The notes under the pieces were generated by a model. The model was not told the DNA's origin and searched no databases. It worked only from the letters and a program-made list of their open reading frames with translations. Positions 62,915-64,000 of a DNA stretch of 64,000 bases are shown here, piece by piece. Numbering within the stretch: the stretch's first letter is position 1; the number at the start of each line of letters is the position of its first letter. Both the position numbers and the translations under genes were made by a program. This stretch comes from Bacillus methanolicus MGA3. GTDB lineage: Bacteria; Bacillota; Bacilli; Bacillales; Cytobacillaceae. The DNA is taken from assembly GCF_000724485.1 (NCBI RefSeq), contig NZ_CP007739.1, forward strand, positions 1,348,843 to 1,412,842, in the 5' to 3' direction.

Positions 62915-63730
62915 TTAATCGCAGTCACAGTCGCAATCGCAGTCACAGCAATCGCAATCATCATGAAACCAATCGTCGTCGTTCGTTGTTGAAGATACGC
63001 GAATTTGTTGATTTTGAAGGACCTTTAAAGTAAGATCAAGTACCATTTTTTCTTCTAATGTTGTAAAGAAACCTTCTCCAATTGGGGAAGACTCAGGAAG
63101 CGGGATTCTGTCCGTTGCCTCATCCCATTCAATAATTTTACTGGAAATGAGTTCACAGAATGGCAGCTCATTATAAAACTGGGCGCTCTCTTGATGAAAT
63201 TGGGAAAGGTCACTTGTTTGCAATTCATCTTTTTCAGGAAAACCTTTAGGCAATGGCTTTGAAACAAAAAAATCAAACTCATTGCGGTTATTGATTTTTG
63301 GCAAGACAGGCTTTGTTAGAAAGTCTTTGATTTCTGTTACGCAATCAAAAGGTATATCAACCGTTAAAGAATGTAAGTCTGAAGCAACTGTTGTCGATGT
63401 GTTTGGATCAATTTCTTTGGATGGGCTTGCATATTGAATATTTTTTCGGACCATACCTTTTACAAATAATTTGTTCGTTGGCAACAACAAGCGGCACTGA
63501 GTTAATTTTACCCTCTTTTTAATATCTTTTATTTCCAATACAGGTTCCGGGAATTTAATAAAAGTATCCTTAGTAATCTGCAAGGTAAGTTCTGCTAAAA
63601 CGACTGGAACCTTTGTAATGATTTTACCAATTGAAACATGGGGGGGATGTGGGCGATTTTCACATGAACAATTATTAGTTGAACTTTTACATTCGTGGTT
63701 CATTTTTTTATCTCTGCTTAAATCAGACAT
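62915..63730 (-). CDS. SPOCS/CsxC-like spore-surface protein with Asp-Cys tail
   Basis: ATG 63730, after AAGGAGGAGCCCGA, gives 271 residues. A Cys-rich N-terminus (HECKSSTNNCSCENRPHPPH) leads to the SPOCS-type domain: KVPVVLAELTLQITKDTFIK, FPEPVLEIKDIKKRVKLTQC, NKLFVKGMVRKNIQYASP and LTVDIPFDCVTEIKDFL. It ends in alternating Asp and Cys (DDCDCCDCDCDCDCD), unusual and suited to metal binding or disulfide cross-linking. It shares its fold with the protein at 59919. A sigma-K-like promoter lies 30 bases upstream, so mother-cell synthesis and assembly on the spore surface are likely. Confidence 0.82.
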   Translation of the reverse strand: MSDLSRDKKMNHECKSSTNNCSCENRPHPPHVSIGKIITKVPVVLAELTLQITKDTFIKFPEPVLEIKDIKKRVKLTQCRLLLPTNKLFVKGMVRKNIQYASPSKEIDPNTSTTVASDLHSLTVDIPFDCVTEIKDFLTKPVLPKINNRNEFDFFVSKPLPKGFPEKDELQTSDLSQFHQESAQFYNELPFCELISSKIIEWDEATDRIPLPESSPIGEGFFTTLEEKMVLDLTLKVLQNQQIRVSSTTNDDDWFHDDCDCCDCDCDCDCD

Positions 63731-63759
63731 TCGGGCTCCTCCTTAAAGTCAAGATATTG

Positions 63760-63786
63760 CATACTATGCAGTACAAATGACTAGGT
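63760..63786 (-). promoter_or_regulatory. Sigma-K-like promoter, minus strand; rest of window end empty
   Basis: On the minus strand AC (63786-63785), 16 bases, CATAGTATG (63768-63760), one mismatch in the -10. From 63787 to 64000 no gene or further motif is seen. Confidence 0.55.
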
Positions 63787-64000
63787 ATAGGTAAATGCCC
63801 ATAGGTATTTTCAGATTCCATGATTATTGCCTAAAAACCCTTAATACTGTAAAAAGTGAATACAAACACTCAATTGATTTTCTTTTCTTGTTTTGGAGTG
63901 GTCTTTATGCCTTGAGATCATATTAAAAATAATCTATTTTTTTGAACATGGATTATTTACATTGTCAAATTTAACAGCGAAGAATATGTATATTAACGAG

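Overview
This window comes from an endospore-forming, AT-rich Bacillaceae chromosome (Bacillus sensu lato). The evidence is a tripartite GerA-type germinant receptor operon, an IDEAL-domain protein, a YteA-type zinc-finger protein, YheC/YheD-type ATP-grasp and SPOCS-like spore-surface proteins, TTG/GTG starts with strong AGGAGG ribosome sites, and promoters matching sigma-G and sigma-K. No species name can be given from the sequence alone.

Left part, 1-26.9 kb, mostly ordinary chromosome. The 3' end of zwf is followed by a ger operon behind a sigma-G-like promoter; its permease (B) subunit is frameshifted at an AAATTTT heptamer. Next come small conserved genes (IDEAL, DUF3219-like, HesB-like), a YhfP-type reductase, and two tandemly duplicated 640-residue flavin/Fe-S ene-reductases. 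Each reductase gene carries its own promoter, its own copy of the same terminator, and two Rex-type operators. After these lie a GNAT acetyltransferase, a zinc alcohol dehydrogenase, a class III aminotransferase, yteA, a run of decayed small secreted-protein genes (17.6-19.1 kb), a LysM/NlpC-P60 cell-wall hydrolase, an 1140-residue membrane protein, and a two-gene operon for surface proteins that share one C-terminal domain.

Right part, 27.3-64 kb, a spore-surface glycosylation island. Sugar-nucleotide genes are manC and gmd (GDP-mannose branch), rfbA-rfbB-rfbD-rfbC (complete dTDP-L-rhamnose set in the order of B. subtilis spsIJKL) and a UDP-sugar dehydrogenase. Around them are at least nine glycosyltransferases, three methyltransferases (one CmcI/rhamnosyl-O-methyltransferase-like), an ATP-grasp coat protein, a small sigma-K-driven protein, and three structural spore-surface candidates at the right end: two SPOCS/CsxC-like proteins and a Ser/Glu heptad-repeat protein. 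Several of these genes have sigma-K-like promoters (AC, 16-17 bases, CATA), which points to late mother-cell expression and assembly of a glycosylated outer coat or exosporium.

The island is heavily remodelled. It holds two near-identical class IIC-like group II introns, both inserted just after terminator hairpins and both with broken maturase genes; a third intron survives only as its domain V-VI end. It also holds IS4 and IS21 relics, a decayed second rfbD-rfbC pair, relics of CgeB-like and LamG-domain genes, and a Gly/Tyr-rich coat gene with two nonsense codons. The impression is of a fast-evolving surface-glycan locus with gene gain and decay.
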